Origin: an uncultured Lentisphaeria bacterium
GTDB taxonomy: Bacteria; Verrucomicrobiota; Lentisphaeria; JABSQK01; CAJWLW01
Length of the DNA: 40,694 nucleotides
Direction of reading: 5' to 3'
Assembly (NCBI GenBank): GCA_913042885.1
Contig: CAJWLW010000009.1
Span: 1 to 40,694, forward strand
Every line of letters begins with the position of its first letter. Position 1 is the first letter of the stretch. The position numbers were made by a program, and so were the translations under genes. The notes under the pieces are model-generated. The model worked only from the letters and a program-made list of their open reading frames with translations. It was not told the origin of the DNA and did no database searches. This document shows, piece by piece, positions 8,401 through 16,672 of the stretch.

Positions 8401-8454
8401 GACGGCGATGACCAAACCCGCGAGGCCGATGATTTTTCGTATTTGTATACCCAT
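5401..8454 (-). CDS. Secreted DUF4091 glycoside-hydrolase-like protein with HEAT repeats and jelly-roll tail
   Basis: The start is ATG 8454, giving 1,017 aa with a clean signal peptide (IIGLAGLVIAVAVADAGA). The open frame continues upstream to 8607 but lacks export features there. Residues ~30-190 form an N-terminal beta-sandwich. Residues ~195-520 form a TIM-barrel-like DUF4091 region with the Asp-Glu-Pro motif AADEPDYP (Glu315) and the hallmark WEARREGIDDYRYLQML (444-460). Residues ~545-835 are HEAT/PBS-lyase-type helical repeats (AVWALYEMGDKAWPA, ALHALEAIGPRAW, IGAIMALGGIG). Residues ~875-1017 are a GH2-type sugar-binding jelly roll (GWYRLQY, LYIDGK, LLAIRVHN). It probably acts on polysaccharide outside the cytoplasm, with the HEAT solenoid as a scaffold. 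It is divergent from a pseudopilin gene. Confidence 0.8.
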   Translation of the reverse strand: MGIQIRKIIGLAGLVIAVAVADAGAEWTSVEKQDGYVVFNYSNLVNLPATHVPARETIAKSLACTLASDEYESIQFGVHALTDGIEKLKVQVECDLPVTVYHRISPEIKEYFEFQPVDAAEIRGWLPSEIHLQRSNVFAALPKGNTVNFWLTFRAAADCKPGLHRGKVRIQPAGKPETVIPLAVTVRPFALQRPRVSFGMWFREDMLPKRFGGVGVANETVLKIYRDMAAHGQNACVFYPASDLHPLPPRNNHVLHKLLPLAMEAELLDPNVMSLMLGDIAPDNSPEKLKESIDWLLAETPRRGWPEFAGFAADEPDYPSDLVVLRKACAKYRGLNRRMSVDLADIVSFYGYSIPNLCDVLSVGEGLVTPEAAAETKRLGADLLTFSFTIWREGHDPLKERFFAGFFTWTHELQGNWIWAYHHIHHRHAWFPPDSQEPMPVTGWEARREGIDDYRYLQMLEDGIAANRDTPVAVEAAAWLTELRSRLRLVQPLKVAAGKPLATDEFDAIREQAADYITKLEPLTNTPEQRRPLARVKDEAATYRGKTVAACLLGTTRSDTAERRAAVWALYEMGDKAWPAAKRLATLLNDPDTRMPALHALEAIGPRAWQTVPVIAKLLEHPDPYVRIGAIMALGGIGCPVEKYKRNAPHIPSNHATAIVEPLAIALEDTHPDITRRVAEMLGVMGPLAKPAMPAVARALDNSAPSVRQAMLALIKRLGEHAAPVAAKLSELHAENPDKMEIINALAAIGPAATDALPALREYAARTNPNISHTDSYCAIFCITGDAEDLQPMITLLKNPNVGADTKNHLVKRLEELGIRTAPIADELRELTKDGEFVDEQKESGFGATPPKTARYIDGAKCRDLVPKLEVVARLPLEGWRFKADPKGIGTAKGFYKPDFPSDDLTSIRISEFWDTQGYKNLGEGWYRLQYKCPALPDGKRVFVLFEAVDEGAFLYIDGKLVAWYDTAFPHTTWSKPFLLDVTGSLQSGSDHLLAIRVHNYSGDGGLYKPVSIMAEK

Positions 8455-8601
8455 TGTGTCAATCGTGCATAATCTTGTTGCTGAGTCGCTGGTCAGCTTC
8501 CTCCCCACTTGCCCTTGCCGTCGGGAGGGATAAAGGTAAAGTTTAGTAGTATACGTCGGTTGAGACAGAATGACCTCCTTGGACTCCTGGGGCTCGCTGA
8601 A

Positions 8602-9489
8602 ATGCACAAGCTTCGCAACGCCAGTTTCACACGGATCGAACTATTGGGGCGCAGGCGTCAAAGACCAATTCTATTCGGATTTACCCTCATCGAATTGCTC
8701 GTAGTGATCGCCATCATCGCCATTCTCGCATCGATGCTGCTGCCGGCGCTCGGCAACGCCAAGGAGGCAGGGCGGCGGGCGTATTGCCAGAACAATGAGA
8801 AACAGATTTACCTGGCGCTTTTTATGTACACGGATGATAGCGACGATTTCTTTCCGTCTTTGGGAGACAACGGCAGTTCCATGCAGGGTGGGGGATACGA
8901 TGAGAATTACCCTTATGGGACGTGGTGCAGACGCCTGGCTAAACTCGGATATCTTGGGTCGAGGCAGGGAACAGAATACGGCCCGGTCGTCCAGACCTAC
9001 GGTTTCCAATTTGAACGTTGGGAGATATACCGCTGCCCGTCAGACCCGCCGGGAAAGATCCCCCTCCCTGTAGTCTCTGACTATACCGGAGCACTCGTAA
9101 GCAACTACGACAACGGCTTCATGGCTACGTCCTACGGAATGAATCTCAACTTTGGATACGGTTCCATAAACTACAGTGATTACTGGACGGAGCGTAAGGG
9201 TTTCTCCAGCCCCGGGGAAAGCGGGGCTGCTGACGCGGACAAAGGCGCCTCAGAAACATTGTGCATAGCGGATAGTTACAGATATGAATGGGGTTGGCAA
9301 TCTCCAATTATCGGCTGGGTTAATGATTCCCCTGCCTGGTACGCTCTCCGGGAAACGCCGATGGACGACCATTTCCGGCATACCAGGAAAATCAACGTCA
9401 CATATTTGGATGGACATCTGGCCCCGGTCGGATCCTTTTGGGATACCGGGGTCCCTATTTACGTCGAATCCTACAAGCGCAAGCCGTGA
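8602..9489 (+). CDS. Type II secretion-like pseudopilin (H-X9-DG family)
   Basis: The start is placed at ATG 8602 (295 aa), and the frame is open further upstream. The prepilin leader ends at Gly26, and the mature protein starts FTLIELLVV with Glu31 at +5 and a hydrophobic helix to LLPAL. The C-terminus has [12 protein letters not shown], an exact H-X9-DG motif (TIGR04294 type). The middle is Tyr/Gly/Asp-rich as in DUF1559-type pseudopilins. A second, degenerate motif SFTRIELLG stands 19 residues before the real one. The protein should sit in the inner membrane after PilD-type processing. It is divergent from the DUF4091 gene (starts ~150 bases apart) and convergent with the GH39-like gene, 23 bases away. 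Confidence 0.85.
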   Translation: MHKLRNASFTRIELLGRRRQRPILFGFTLIELLVVIAIIAILASMLLPALGNAKEAGRRAYCQNNEKQIYLALFMYTDDSDDFFPSLGDNGSSMQGGGYDENYPYGTWCRRLAKLGYLGSRQGTEYGPVVQTYGFQFERWEIYRCPSDPPGKIPLPVVSDYTGALVSNYDNGFMATSYGMNLNFGYGSINYSDYWTERKGFSSPGESGAADADKGASETLCIADSYRYEWGWQSPIIGWVNDSPAWYALRETPMDDHFRHTRKINVTYLDGHLAPVGSFWDTGVPIYVESYKRKP

Positions 9490-9512
9490 AGAAAATCGGT
9501 GGCGTTCCCTGA

Positions 9513-12500
9513 TCAGAAAAACAGGGTCCCGAACTGGCTGGGGTCCTTGCGCCAGGCGATGCCGTTAAAGAGACGCAGCCATCCTTCCCGTATGCCGCTG
9601 TCATTGTCATTGACGACCAATGCGAAACCCAGGGTTGTTCCCGGGGACGGGACGGCAATGCCCAGCTCGGACCACGGTATCGCCGCTTCGTAGAGCGTTT
9701 CACCGCCGTCGCGGCGGATGCTGCACGTCACCGCATCGACAGGCCCCCTGGGTTCAGTCCAGCGGAACACACGCTCTCCCGTTGGCGTCAGGGCGAAGCC
9801 GAATTCGGTGCGAGAGCCGCTGCTAACGCCGGGTTCGGATTGTTGACTCAGCGCGAGTTGAATCGAGTCACCTTTCCAAATCTGCGTCCCGGTGTAGGCC
9901 TGGCCGTGCGTTTCGTCCGTCACTCGTAGGCACAGGTACAATGCCTGCGTATCCCAGGCGAGCTGCAGGAGGGCGCTGCAATCGGCTGCATCCTTCCAAA
10001 GGTCTTGATGGAGGCCGTCGAAAATTGTCACGGGGATCGTGGGCACGCCCTTCCAGTCGGCTGTCGAACCGTCGGCGGTCATGGTCTTTTGCAAAGGACG
10101 CCAGAAGGATATCTCCCGGGTGGCGGTCACGGTGTTGCCATCTGCCAGTCGCAGCTCGGCGGCAACTTCAGCGGCATGGGCATTGACAGCACCCGGTGGG
10201 CAGGGGACCAACACGCGGAAGCGGGACTCGTCGGCTGCAACCCAGGCGATCTTCTCCAGGATCGTCTTGGTTTGACCGCCCCAGGTCTCCATTCCTTTGA
10301 CCTCGGCCCGCAAGATGACCGGCGGTGGCTCCAGAGTGCTCCGGCCCGAAAGCACCAGAGCGAATCCTTGGGGTGTCCACATCGGTGCCAACGAGAGTGT
10401 GGCGGGCGGGCGGATCGAGACTGCCGCTGATTCGACGCCGAACAACTCCCCGGCGTCATCCCGCCAGCGCAAAACAATGGGGTACGTCCTGCCGATCACC
10501 GCATCGGCTCCAACCGTGATCCGCAGCGTGCTACCGGCGTCCTTTTCCGGGGGGATGTCGATCTGTTTCGCCGCCGGTCCCAGCCAACCATCGGGAACCT
10601 CGACCGTCTGGGTGCCGGTGACCGGACGCGTTTGCCGGTTGTGCAGGGTCATGGGGATCTCGACTGTGTGGCGCGGTGCCGAAACCGCCGAGCCCGGCGT
10701 CACCACTGCCGGCAGGCACTCGACTTTACCGCGGCCCTCCAAAAAGAGCGGTGTCGTTCCGAGCTCGGTGACGACGAGGTTGCCACGCGCCCGTATCGGG
10801 CGGATCGGTCCGGATGCCGAGACGCTGCGAAGCGGCGCACCTTCCCAGCGGGTTGTGAGCGACGCGGTGCCGATGACACACCACGCTGCCACCAGCGTCC
10901 GGTTGTCAGCGTGCGCAAACTGGTACGCATGCACGTTGGCGGCACCGGTCTCGAGACGACGCACGAACCGGGTGTTTCTGAGCATCATCGATGTCATGCG
11001 GCAGGCGATCGCCGGCGCCTTTGGGGTGAAGTCATGATGGAGCAGGCCGAAGTTGTGTTCGTTGAAGTCGCGCCTGGTGCCGTCGTTTTGGAAGTCATAC
11101 CACAGATTGGCCTTGATCTCGGGGATGGCATAGAGCTGGATATACATCCTGGCGAGGTAGTCGGCGCTGGCGTGTTCCGGCACGCCGCGGGGGTCATCCT
11201 GATTGGGCCACCCCACTTCCGTGTTGAAGATGGGTGTGCCGGCAGCGCCGTACCTGGCCAGGAGTTCCACCAGCTCGCCGAGATGTTCGACCATCGTACG
11301 GCCGCCCTGCTCGGGGGCTGCGGGATAGTGATAGGCGTGCACCGAGACGGCATCGAAAGAGCCGACGGCGCCTTCCTTCAGGACATTCTCGATGAAGCCC
11401 AGGTCGAGACCCGCAGTTGCCATGGCAATGACCACGGCATCGGGGTTGCCCCGTTTGACGGCTGGGTAAGTTGCCTTGAGCAGCCTGGCATAGGCCGCGG
11501 GGTTCGATCTGGGTTCCCAGAAGTGGTTGGTATTGGGTTCATTCCACACTTCCCAGTAGCGCACGGTGTCGCGGTACGTACGGGCCATGAACTCGCTCCA
11601 TGCGGCAAATGCCTGTCGCCCTGTTTCGGTTTCGACCGATCGGTTCTTCTCGTACAAAGCGTTGCTGTAATCGAGGATGACCAGGGGCTCGCAGCCATAC
11701 TCGGGCCGGGCGATGCGCAGAAAACGGTCGAATGTCGGGGAAACTTTGTACACACCCTTCGTCTGTTCCGTGCCGCTCCAGTGAGCGTCGTCGCGCAACC
11801 AGCGTATACCCATGTCGCTGGCCAGTTGAAGGTTCTTTTCGATCGGGCCCCGGCTGCCGTGGCCGAAGTGCATGGATACACCGAAAGGACTGTCAGGATC
11901 GGGCTTGTGCGAGGTAACTTCCGGTAACCACGAAAAAGCTTGCGTCTGGCCACGCAAACCGAATCCCACGATGACTCGGTATAGTCCGAAGTCGGTGAGC
12001 TCCGGGGCCACTGTAAACGTCTCACCAGCCCCGGCCGCCAGGGACAGATTGCGCTGCAGCGCGGTTATGGAGGTGCCGTCGCCACGTTCCACGACCACGC
12101 GAAATGGGGTTTCGGGCATGGCGGTGACAAGCGGATTGTTCACGGTGATCTCGAACGATGGCCGCCGGCCATAGAACGCATTGCCGGGAACCGAGCTTTT
12201 ACAGGAAACATAAACAAAATCCGTGTAGGCTCCCTCAGCATCGTAAGTGATGTCGTCGATGGCGAGACTGCTTTGGAATGGTCGGATGGCGCTATCCACC
12301 AGGATCGCGATGCTGCGAAACGGGCTGGTCATTATTCCGTCGCCGCTGCCGCCCCAATGTTCATCCGCCCGAGCGCTCACATCGAACTTAATCTGCCGCC
12401 ACCCGTGCCAGTCGATCGTGCCCCAGGTGTACTGGTGTACCTCTCCGTCAGCATCCACGACACGCATTCTGAGCAACTGCTGCGATGCGTCACCGCGCAT

Positions 12501-12803
12501 CCAGAAGTTGATCGCCCGCACGGCACCGGTCATCGGTTGGGGAATCCGCAGTTCGACATATTGCAGCGGCCCGATGTTCTGGCGAAATCGATAGTGCAGC
12601 CGTGCCGACTGCATTCCCCCATGGGCCTCTACCCCGTTGACCTCGATGCGCGTCTCGGGTTGCAGCCGTTCACCACCGAGGCTGACGGGAGCGTTGTCTT
12701 CGAAGTCCGCATAGGGGATGCCCGTGATCAGCTCGGCCCCGGTCTTGCCGGTCCAGAGCACGAGCAGGAGAAACAGGGTCGCCTTCATGTTGTTATGCGT
12801 CAC
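9513..12803 (-). CDS. Secreted GH39-like glycoside hydrolase with CBM9-type C-terminus
   Basis: This 1,096-aa protein starts at GTG 12803, eight bases after AAGGG. An internal ATG at 12788 would also leave the signal peptide (KATLFLLLVLWTGKTGAE) intact. Residues ~25-190 form a carbohydrate-binding jelly roll, ~195-300 an Ig-like linker, and ~305-620 a TIM barrel. The barrel contains RYWEVWNEPNTNHFW (Glu422 as acid/base) and PIFNTEVGWPNQ (Glu529 as nucleophile), the two-Glu signature of clan GH-A, closest to GH39/GH5-like enzymes. Beta-sandwich modules follow. The last ~190 residues are CBM9-like (DGSTADWKG, ALYLCLRVTDE, YEAAIPWSELG). It would cleave beta-linked polysaccharide outside the cytoplasm; the substrate is unknown. 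Confidence 0.85.
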   Translation of the reverse strand: MTHNNMKATLFLLLVLWTGKTGAELITGIPYADFEDNAPVSLGGERLQPETRIEVNGVEAHGGMQSARLHYRFRQNIGPLQYVELRIPQPMTGAVRAINFWMRGDASQQLLRMRVVDADGEVHQYTWGTIDWHGWRQIKFDVSARADEHWGGSGDGIMTSPFRSIAILVDSAIRPFQSSLAIDDITYDAEGAYTDFVYVSCKSSVPGNAFYGRRPSFEITVNNPLVTAMPETPFRVVVERGDGTSITALQRNLSLAAGAGETFTVAPELTDFGLYRVIVGFGLRGQTQAFSWLPEVTSHKPDPDSPFGVSMHFGHGSRGPIEKNLQLASDMGIRWLRDDAHWSGTEQTKGVYKVSPTFDRFLRIARPEYGCEPLVILDYSNALYEKNRSVETETGRQAFAAWSEFMARTYRDTVRYWEVWNEPNTNHFWEPRSNPAAYARLLKATYPAVKRGNPDAVVIAMATAGLDLGFIENVLKEGAVGSFDAVSVHAYHYPAAPEQGGRTMVEHLGELVELLARYGAAGTPIFNTEVGWPNQDDPRGVPEHASADYLARMYIQLYAIPEIKANLWYDFQNDGTRRDFNEHNFGLLHHDFTPKAPAIACRMTSMMLRNTRFVRRLETGAANVHAYQFAHADNRTLVAAWCVIGTASLTTRWEGAPLRSVSASGPIRPIRARGNLVVTELGTTPLFLEGRGKVECLPAVVTPGSAVSAPRHTVEIPMTLHNRQTRPVTGTQTVEVPDGWLGPAAKQIDIPPEKDAGSTLRITVGADAVIGRTYPIVLRWRDDAGELFGVESAAVSIRPPATLSLAPMWTPQGFALVLSGRSTLEPPPVILRAEVKGMETWGGQTKTILEKIAWVAADESRFRVLVPCPPGAVNAHAAEVAAELRLADGNTVTATREISFWRPLQKTMTADGSTADWKGVPTIPVTIFDGLHQDLWKDAADCSALLQLAWDTQALYLCLRVTDETHGQAYTGTQIWKGDSIQLALSQQSEPGVSSGSRTEFGFALTPTGERVFRWTEPRGPVDAVTCSIRRDGGETLYEAAIPWSELGIAVPSPGTTLGFALVVNDNDSGIREGWLRLFNGIAWRKDPSQFGTLFF

Positions 12804-12823
12804 GTCATTCGCCCTTGTTATTG

Positions 12824-12913
12824 ATGCAGAGCGGCGCGCCGGTTCCGTCGAGCGCGGTGGTGGCGGCGGGGATCGTGGACGGGCAGTTGATGACGGGCCT
12901 GATCATTGGGTAA
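12824..12913 (+). other. Possible 3' remnant of an unknown gene in the 12804-13231 gap
   Basis: In the 428-base gap, one plus-strand frame reads MQSGAPVPSSAVVAAGIVDG and nine more residues before its stop. It has a protein-like, Ala/Val/Gly-rich composition and is followed ~140 bases on by a terminator. It may be the tail of a deleted gene. I cannot assign a family. The remaining gap sequence shows no other gene. Confidence 0.2.
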
Positions 12914-13053
12914 TATGTCGCAGCTATCGGAACTCGAACACGTCAAACTTTTATTTTGTCAGAATGGTCCTCTGACGTCATCTGCCACCGAGATTGTCAA
13001 AGCCTTATTTCCGCCGATATCGACTGTCGCCCCCCGGCGAACATTCGAGTGCC

Positions 13054-13080
13054 TGGAACTTCGGTTCCAACTCCTTTTTT
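13054..13080 (+). terminator. Intrinsic terminator with TTCG loop
   Basis: A 6-bp stem TGGAAC/GTTCCA closed by the stable TTCG tetraloop is followed, after ACTCC, by a run of Ts. It is read on the plus strand, where no intact gene precedes it, so it probably belonged to a gene now reduced to the remnant near 12824-12913. Confidence 0.6.
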
Positions 13081-13231
13081 ATATCTCTTTTCCTGGTCAG
13101 GCTATCTGGGAAAAGACAGGGATACTGAAGGTTTTGTTAATGATTTGGAGCTAAAGTGGCTGGAATGACGGAACGCGACCACATCGATTGTGACCGCAAG
13201 CCGCAAACATGACCGGTAAAGGAGAGAACCG

Positions 13232-13999
13232 ATGCCGACAGTGACATTCAAATCCAAGCTCAGTTCAGGCACAACGCTCCTGGGCACCTTTCAGCAGATA
13301 CCCGCGGCGGACGTGACAGAAATCATCGGACGTGCCGGGATCGATTTTGTCATCATCGACACCGAGCATGGGATGTTCGGCGTCGATGCCGCGATCCAGC
13401 TGGTGCGTGGCTGCGATGCTGCGGGGATCGCCTCGGTGATCCGCGTGCCCAATCTCAGCCCGGAACGTATAACTCAGGCGCTCGATTTTGGTGCCTCCGC
13501 CGTCATGGTTCCGATGATTCAGAACCGGGAGTCGGCCGAGATCGCGGTTGCCGGTGCCAATTATCATCCCGAGGGGAGCAGAGGGATATGCCCTTTTGTG
13601 AGAGGTGCATCCTATTATGCCCTCGACAACCCGGACTATTACAAGCAGGCCAATGCCGAGACCGCCGTCATCTTGCAGATTGAAGGGACCGAGGGGATAG
13701 CCAATCTTGATGAGATCCTGGCGGTACCCAACGTTGACGCCATTTTTATCGGGCCCTTCGACCTCTCACAGTCTCTGGGCATTCCGGGGCAGGTTACCGA
13801 CGTCCGTGTCATCGATGCATTAAAGGACATCATAAAACGGGCGGAAGAGAAAGGGGTCGCCGTCGGCAACTTCGCAGTGACTCCGGAGCAGGCGGACAAC
13901 TATATCCAGCACGGTATCCGTTTTCTGGCCTACAGCACCGACACCGCCATGCTGACGACGGTCTACCTTGATCTGCGAAAATCCATCAAAACAAACTAG
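13232..13999 (+). CDS. HpcH/HpaI family aldolase
   Basis: This 255-aa cytosolic class II aldolase has the usual length for 4-hydroxy-2-oxoheptanedioate or 2-keto-3-deoxy-sugar-acid aldolases. Conserved positions are all present: DTEHG with catalytic His46, RVP with Arg71 that binds the pyruvate carboxylate, QIE with metal ligand Glu151, and GPFDLS with metal ligand Asp177. The family makes or cleaves pyruvate-aldehyde adducts with Mg/Mn/Co. In this setting the likely job is cleaving a 2-keto-3-deoxy acid derived from a deoxysugar or uronic acid. AAAGGAG (13218-13224) lies seven bases before the ATG, the best ribosome site in this part of the window. The gene stands alone; the next plus-strand gene is 940 bases on. 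Confidence 0.9.
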   Translation: MPTVTFKSKLSSGTTLLGTFQQIPAADVTEIIGRAGIDFVIIDTEHGMFGVDAAIQLVRGCDAAGIASVIRVPNLSPERITQALDFGASAVMVPMIQNRESAEIAVAGANYHPEGSRGICPFVRGASYYALDNPDYYKQANAETAVILQIEGTEGIANLDEILAVPNVDAIFIGPFDLSQSLGIPGQVTDVRVIDALKDIIKRAEEKGVAVGNFAVTPEQADNYIQHGIRFLAYSTDTAMLTTVYLDLRKSIKTN

Positions 14000-14155
14000 A
14001 GCCATCCATAGGGTGGCGGGTAAATAGGGGGATGGGCAGAAGGATCTGGTTTGGATGCCGACGTTTCACCTTCGATCCGGGCCCAGTCGCAGAGGCGGTC
14101 TAACAACTGGCCGAGCGGGCCCGCGACGAGGGACACTGAGCGAATCGCCGGACCT
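13996..14155 (-). other. Protein-like open stretch after the 192-aa gene
   Basis: The minus strand between two genes reads SLVAGPLGQLLDRLCDWARI and ends PPIYPPPYGWL before a stop. The amphipathic helix and proline-rich tail look like a real C-terminus, in a frame different from the neighbouring minus-strand gene. It could be a remnant of a lost gene or the frameshifted end of that neighbour. No family is recognised. Confidence 0.2.
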
Positions 14156-14203
14156 GGAGAGATGAGAGAATTTTCACAGAGATTAAACGCTGCTGGCTGT
14201 CGC

Positions 14204-14782
14204 TTACAGCAAATCGGGAACCCCGGCGTCCTGGAGCGCTTGCTGCCGTTTGGGGCCTTCTTCCGCTCGGCGTTTCTCATTGCGTTCCTGCTCGGCGAGT
14301 CGTTGGGCCGCTTGAGCCGCCCGGAAAAGTCCAATATTCTCGTACATGACAACCACTGTACCATTCCGCCGTGAGGTCACGTGAACAGAGATGTTCGCAT
14401 CGGCAAGCAGCTTGCGTGCATCCTCATCCGGATAATACTTTTCTTTGATCATCTCCTCGACTATTTTCTTGCCGTGCGGATCCTGACCGCCTTCCGGCCT
14501 CATTGGTAGTTCGAGCGTGACATGCACGAAACACAACTGGTCCATCATGAACACATACATGGACTGCACCGCCGGCGGCTGTCCCTTGACAGTAAGCGTT
14601 GCGGAGCCTTTGGGGGCGGTCTCCAGATTACTATCGGGAAATGCTTTCTGAACGGTTTCAATTGATACGCCCCAAGGTTGGTCCTTGTACCCTTTAGCGA
14701 TGTCACTCGGGTCCGCCTGAAGCGAACATACAAACCCGGGCAAGGTGATTCCGATAAGGACGATGGCAAGCCGACTCATCAT
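14204..14782 (-). CDS. Small secreted protein of unknown function, 192 aa
   Basis: The N-terminus (MMSRLAIVLIGITLPGFVCSLQA) is a signal peptide, with a possible lipoprotein-like Cys19. AGGAG lies ~9 bases before the double ATG. The mature part begins YKDQPWGVSIETVQKAFP, the 'WG.sieeV...fp' pattern seen in many small periplasmic proteins. It continues with a mixed alpha/beta domain and ends in a charged helix rich in Ala, Glu, Arg and Gln (about 155-185) that could form a coiled coil. I cannot give a function. It is divergent from the TIM-barrel gene at 14940. Confidence 0.6.
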   Translation of the reverse strand: MMSRLAIVLIGITLPGFVCSLQADPSDIAKGYKDQPWGVSIETVQKAFPDSNLETAPKGSATLTVKGQPPAVQSMYVFMMDQLCFVHVTLELPMRPEGGQDPHGKKIVEEMIKEKYYPDEDARKLLADANISVHVTSRRNGTVVVMYENIGLFRAAQAAQRLAEQERNEKRRAEEGPKRQQALQDAGVPDLL

Positions 14783-14939
14783 GGTGGACTGCTCCTGTTT
14801 GTGTTGTGGAAAACTCCAATTACAAGGGTTACGATAGTTGCCAGTTCAGCTTGAATCAAGCCACGCGGGTAATAGGGGTGCCATGGGCAATCATCCGAAT
14901 TATGAACGGATGGCGGCACGAATCAATCAAGGAACACAA

Positions 14940-16655
14940 ATGAAACGCAAAAAACACGGGGAACATCTGATTTCCGACCTGTCGGTGTGCGAGCCGGCGT
15001 CGGCGCTGGGTAACAGGTACACACCGGGAAAGTGGAAGCTGCTGCCATACGAACACGAGGATTTCTCAGGGGTCATGCTCGGTGCCATCGGCAGCCGCGA
15101 CGCAGCGCCCGTGCGGCTGTCTCTGAATCTGAAGGGTTGGCACGAGGTCTATGTGGGGATTTATCCCACGTTCGAAGCCGGCGCCATCCGGTTGCGCCTT
15201 TCCTCGGACCGGGCCTGGCGCAAGTTCCGTGTCAACGTCGCGTATGATTTCCGCAAGCTCATGTGCGTCGCCAATGAATACTTCTGGACCGCGGCCGATC
15301 TCACGGGAGAGTCGATCCATATCGCCCCGCTCGCTGTTTTCGGCAGGGACATCGACAACTATGTGGCATACTTCCGCCTGGTACCGATGTCGGCAGCCAA
15401 GGTTCGGGCGCTCGAGAAAGATCGCCGCGGCGACAGCAAACGCCTGTACGCAATGAACGACGCCACCAGCATGCTCGGCCACTACAGCATCGGCGACGCG
15501 GACGGTCTCGCTGAGGAGATCGACCTCTACAGGAACTCCGATTTCCGCGGCGTTTGCTGGGAGTTGTTCAAGGGCGACCAGACTGAATTTCCGGTGCCCG
15601 GCGTGCCGCGGCGGAACATCCCCAGAAATGTAATCTGTCCGGGGAGGATCTACGAAGAAATTCGCCGTATGCAGGCGAAGATGGACAGAGATGGCCTGGA
15701 CTATCTCCGCGTGATGCGTGACCTGACGCGGCAGGCGGGGCTGGAGCTCCATGTCAGCCACCGTATGGGTCACGCCTCCCAGGTGCCCTATGAGGAGATG
15801 ATCCCCACCGATTTCCACCAGGGAAAGTATGACGACTACTGTCACCTGGCCGACGGCGCGCCGGTACAGCGCTTCAGCTACGCCAAGCGCCATGTCCAGG
15901 ACAAGATGCTGCGTCTCTACGAGGCTGCCGCCGCGTACGGTGTCGATGGCTTCCACCTGATCTTTATTCGTGGCGGGCCGGCCGTGATGTATGAGGACGA
16001 GATGGTCGAATGCTTCCGTCAGACCTACGGCACGAGAACCGATCCGCGGAAACTGCCGCTGCATGACCGCCGGCTTCTCGACGTCCGTGGCGAGATCTTT
16101 GCCGGTTACCTGCGCCGCCTGCGCACGACGGTCGATGCCGCCGCCGAAAAGGCTGGACACCAGCCACCGACCCTGACGGTCCACGGCCTCACGAACGCCA
16201 AAGCGTGTGCGACCTTCGGCCTCGATCTGGGGGCTTGGGCAAAGCAGGGGCTCATCGACCGTATCGTCGCCTCGCCCTGGGGTGATCAGTACGGCGAGAA
16301 CGAAGGCAAATGGCGCTATATCGACATCGATTACTACGTCGATGCAGTCGCCGGAACGAAGACCGAGCTCTGCGCCGAGATCTGGGATCCCCCTGCCAGC
16401 CTGGACTGCGCCGAGTACTATGGTGAACGGGCCGAGCTGTTATACCGCAATGGCATCCAGAACATATACTTCTGGGACAACTGGGCGCGGCACGCCTTTG
16501 CCGATCACTACGACGTGCTTTCCGTGCTGGGGCACAAGCGCAACCTGGCGCGCCGCCTCGAGGCGGCCGCCAAGAAGTCCTGTCAAACCCGGATGCGTAA
16601 AGTCGGCGGTGTCGAGGTGGCCCCGGATCGTTTTCCGCCGTGGCAATCGGGGTAG
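14940..16655 (+). CDS. Cytosolic TIM-barrel glycoside-hydrolase-like protein, 571 aa
   Basis: ATG 14940 is chosen because AAGGAA (14929-14934) precedes it closely. The open frame reaches back to 14838 without a ribosome site. No signal peptide is present. Residues ~20-165 form a beta-sandwich (WKLLPYEHEDFSGVML, VYVGIYPTFEAG). The remainder is a barrel in the style of uncharacterised GHL/DUF4015-like hydrolases: LELHVSHRMG, YGVDGFHLIFIRGG, LTVHGLT, IDRIVASPWGDQYG, ELCAEIWDP and IYFWDNWA mark successive strands. Acidic residues suited to catalysis occur in AEIWDP and SPWGDQYG, but I cannot assign them. The gene is convergent with the Gfo/Idh gene, 17 bases between stops, and may share its substrate. 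Confidence 0.7.
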   Translation: MKRKKHGEHLISDLSVCEPASALGNRYTPGKWKLLPYEHEDFSGVMLGAIGSRDAAPVRLSLNLKGWHEVYVGIYPTFEAGAIRLRLSSDRAWRKFRVNVAYDFRKLMCVANEYFWTAADLTGESIHIAPLAVFGRDIDNYVAYFRLVPMSAAKVRALEKDRRGDSKRLYAMNDATSMLGHYSIGDADGLAEEIDLYRNSDFRGVCWELFKGDQTEFPVPGVPRRNIPRNVICPGRIYEEIRRMQAKMDRDGLDYLRVMRDLTRQAGLELHVSHRMGHASQVPYEEMIPTDFHQGKYDDYCHLADGAPVQRFSYAKRHVQDKMLRLYEAAAAYGVDGFHLIFIRGGPAVMYEDEMVECFRQTYGTRTDPRKLPLHDRRLLDVRGEIFAGYLRRLRTTVDAAAEKAGHQPPTLTVHGLTNAKACATFGLDLGAWAKQGLIDRIVASPWGDQYGENEGKWRYIDIDYYVDAVAGTKTELCAEIWDPPASLDCAEYYGERAELLYRNGIQNIYFWDNWARHAFADHYDVLSVLGHKRNLARRLEAAAKKSCQTRMRKVGGVEVAPDRFPPWQSG

Positions 16656-16672
16656 CCGCCGGTCCGGAATCC

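Noticed and set aside
10632..11927. A long plus-strand open frame of 431 codons
   Set aside because: It is antisense to the GH39-like gene, whose catalytic motifs are unambiguous, and its own composition (runs of Arg, His, Gly) is not protein-like.
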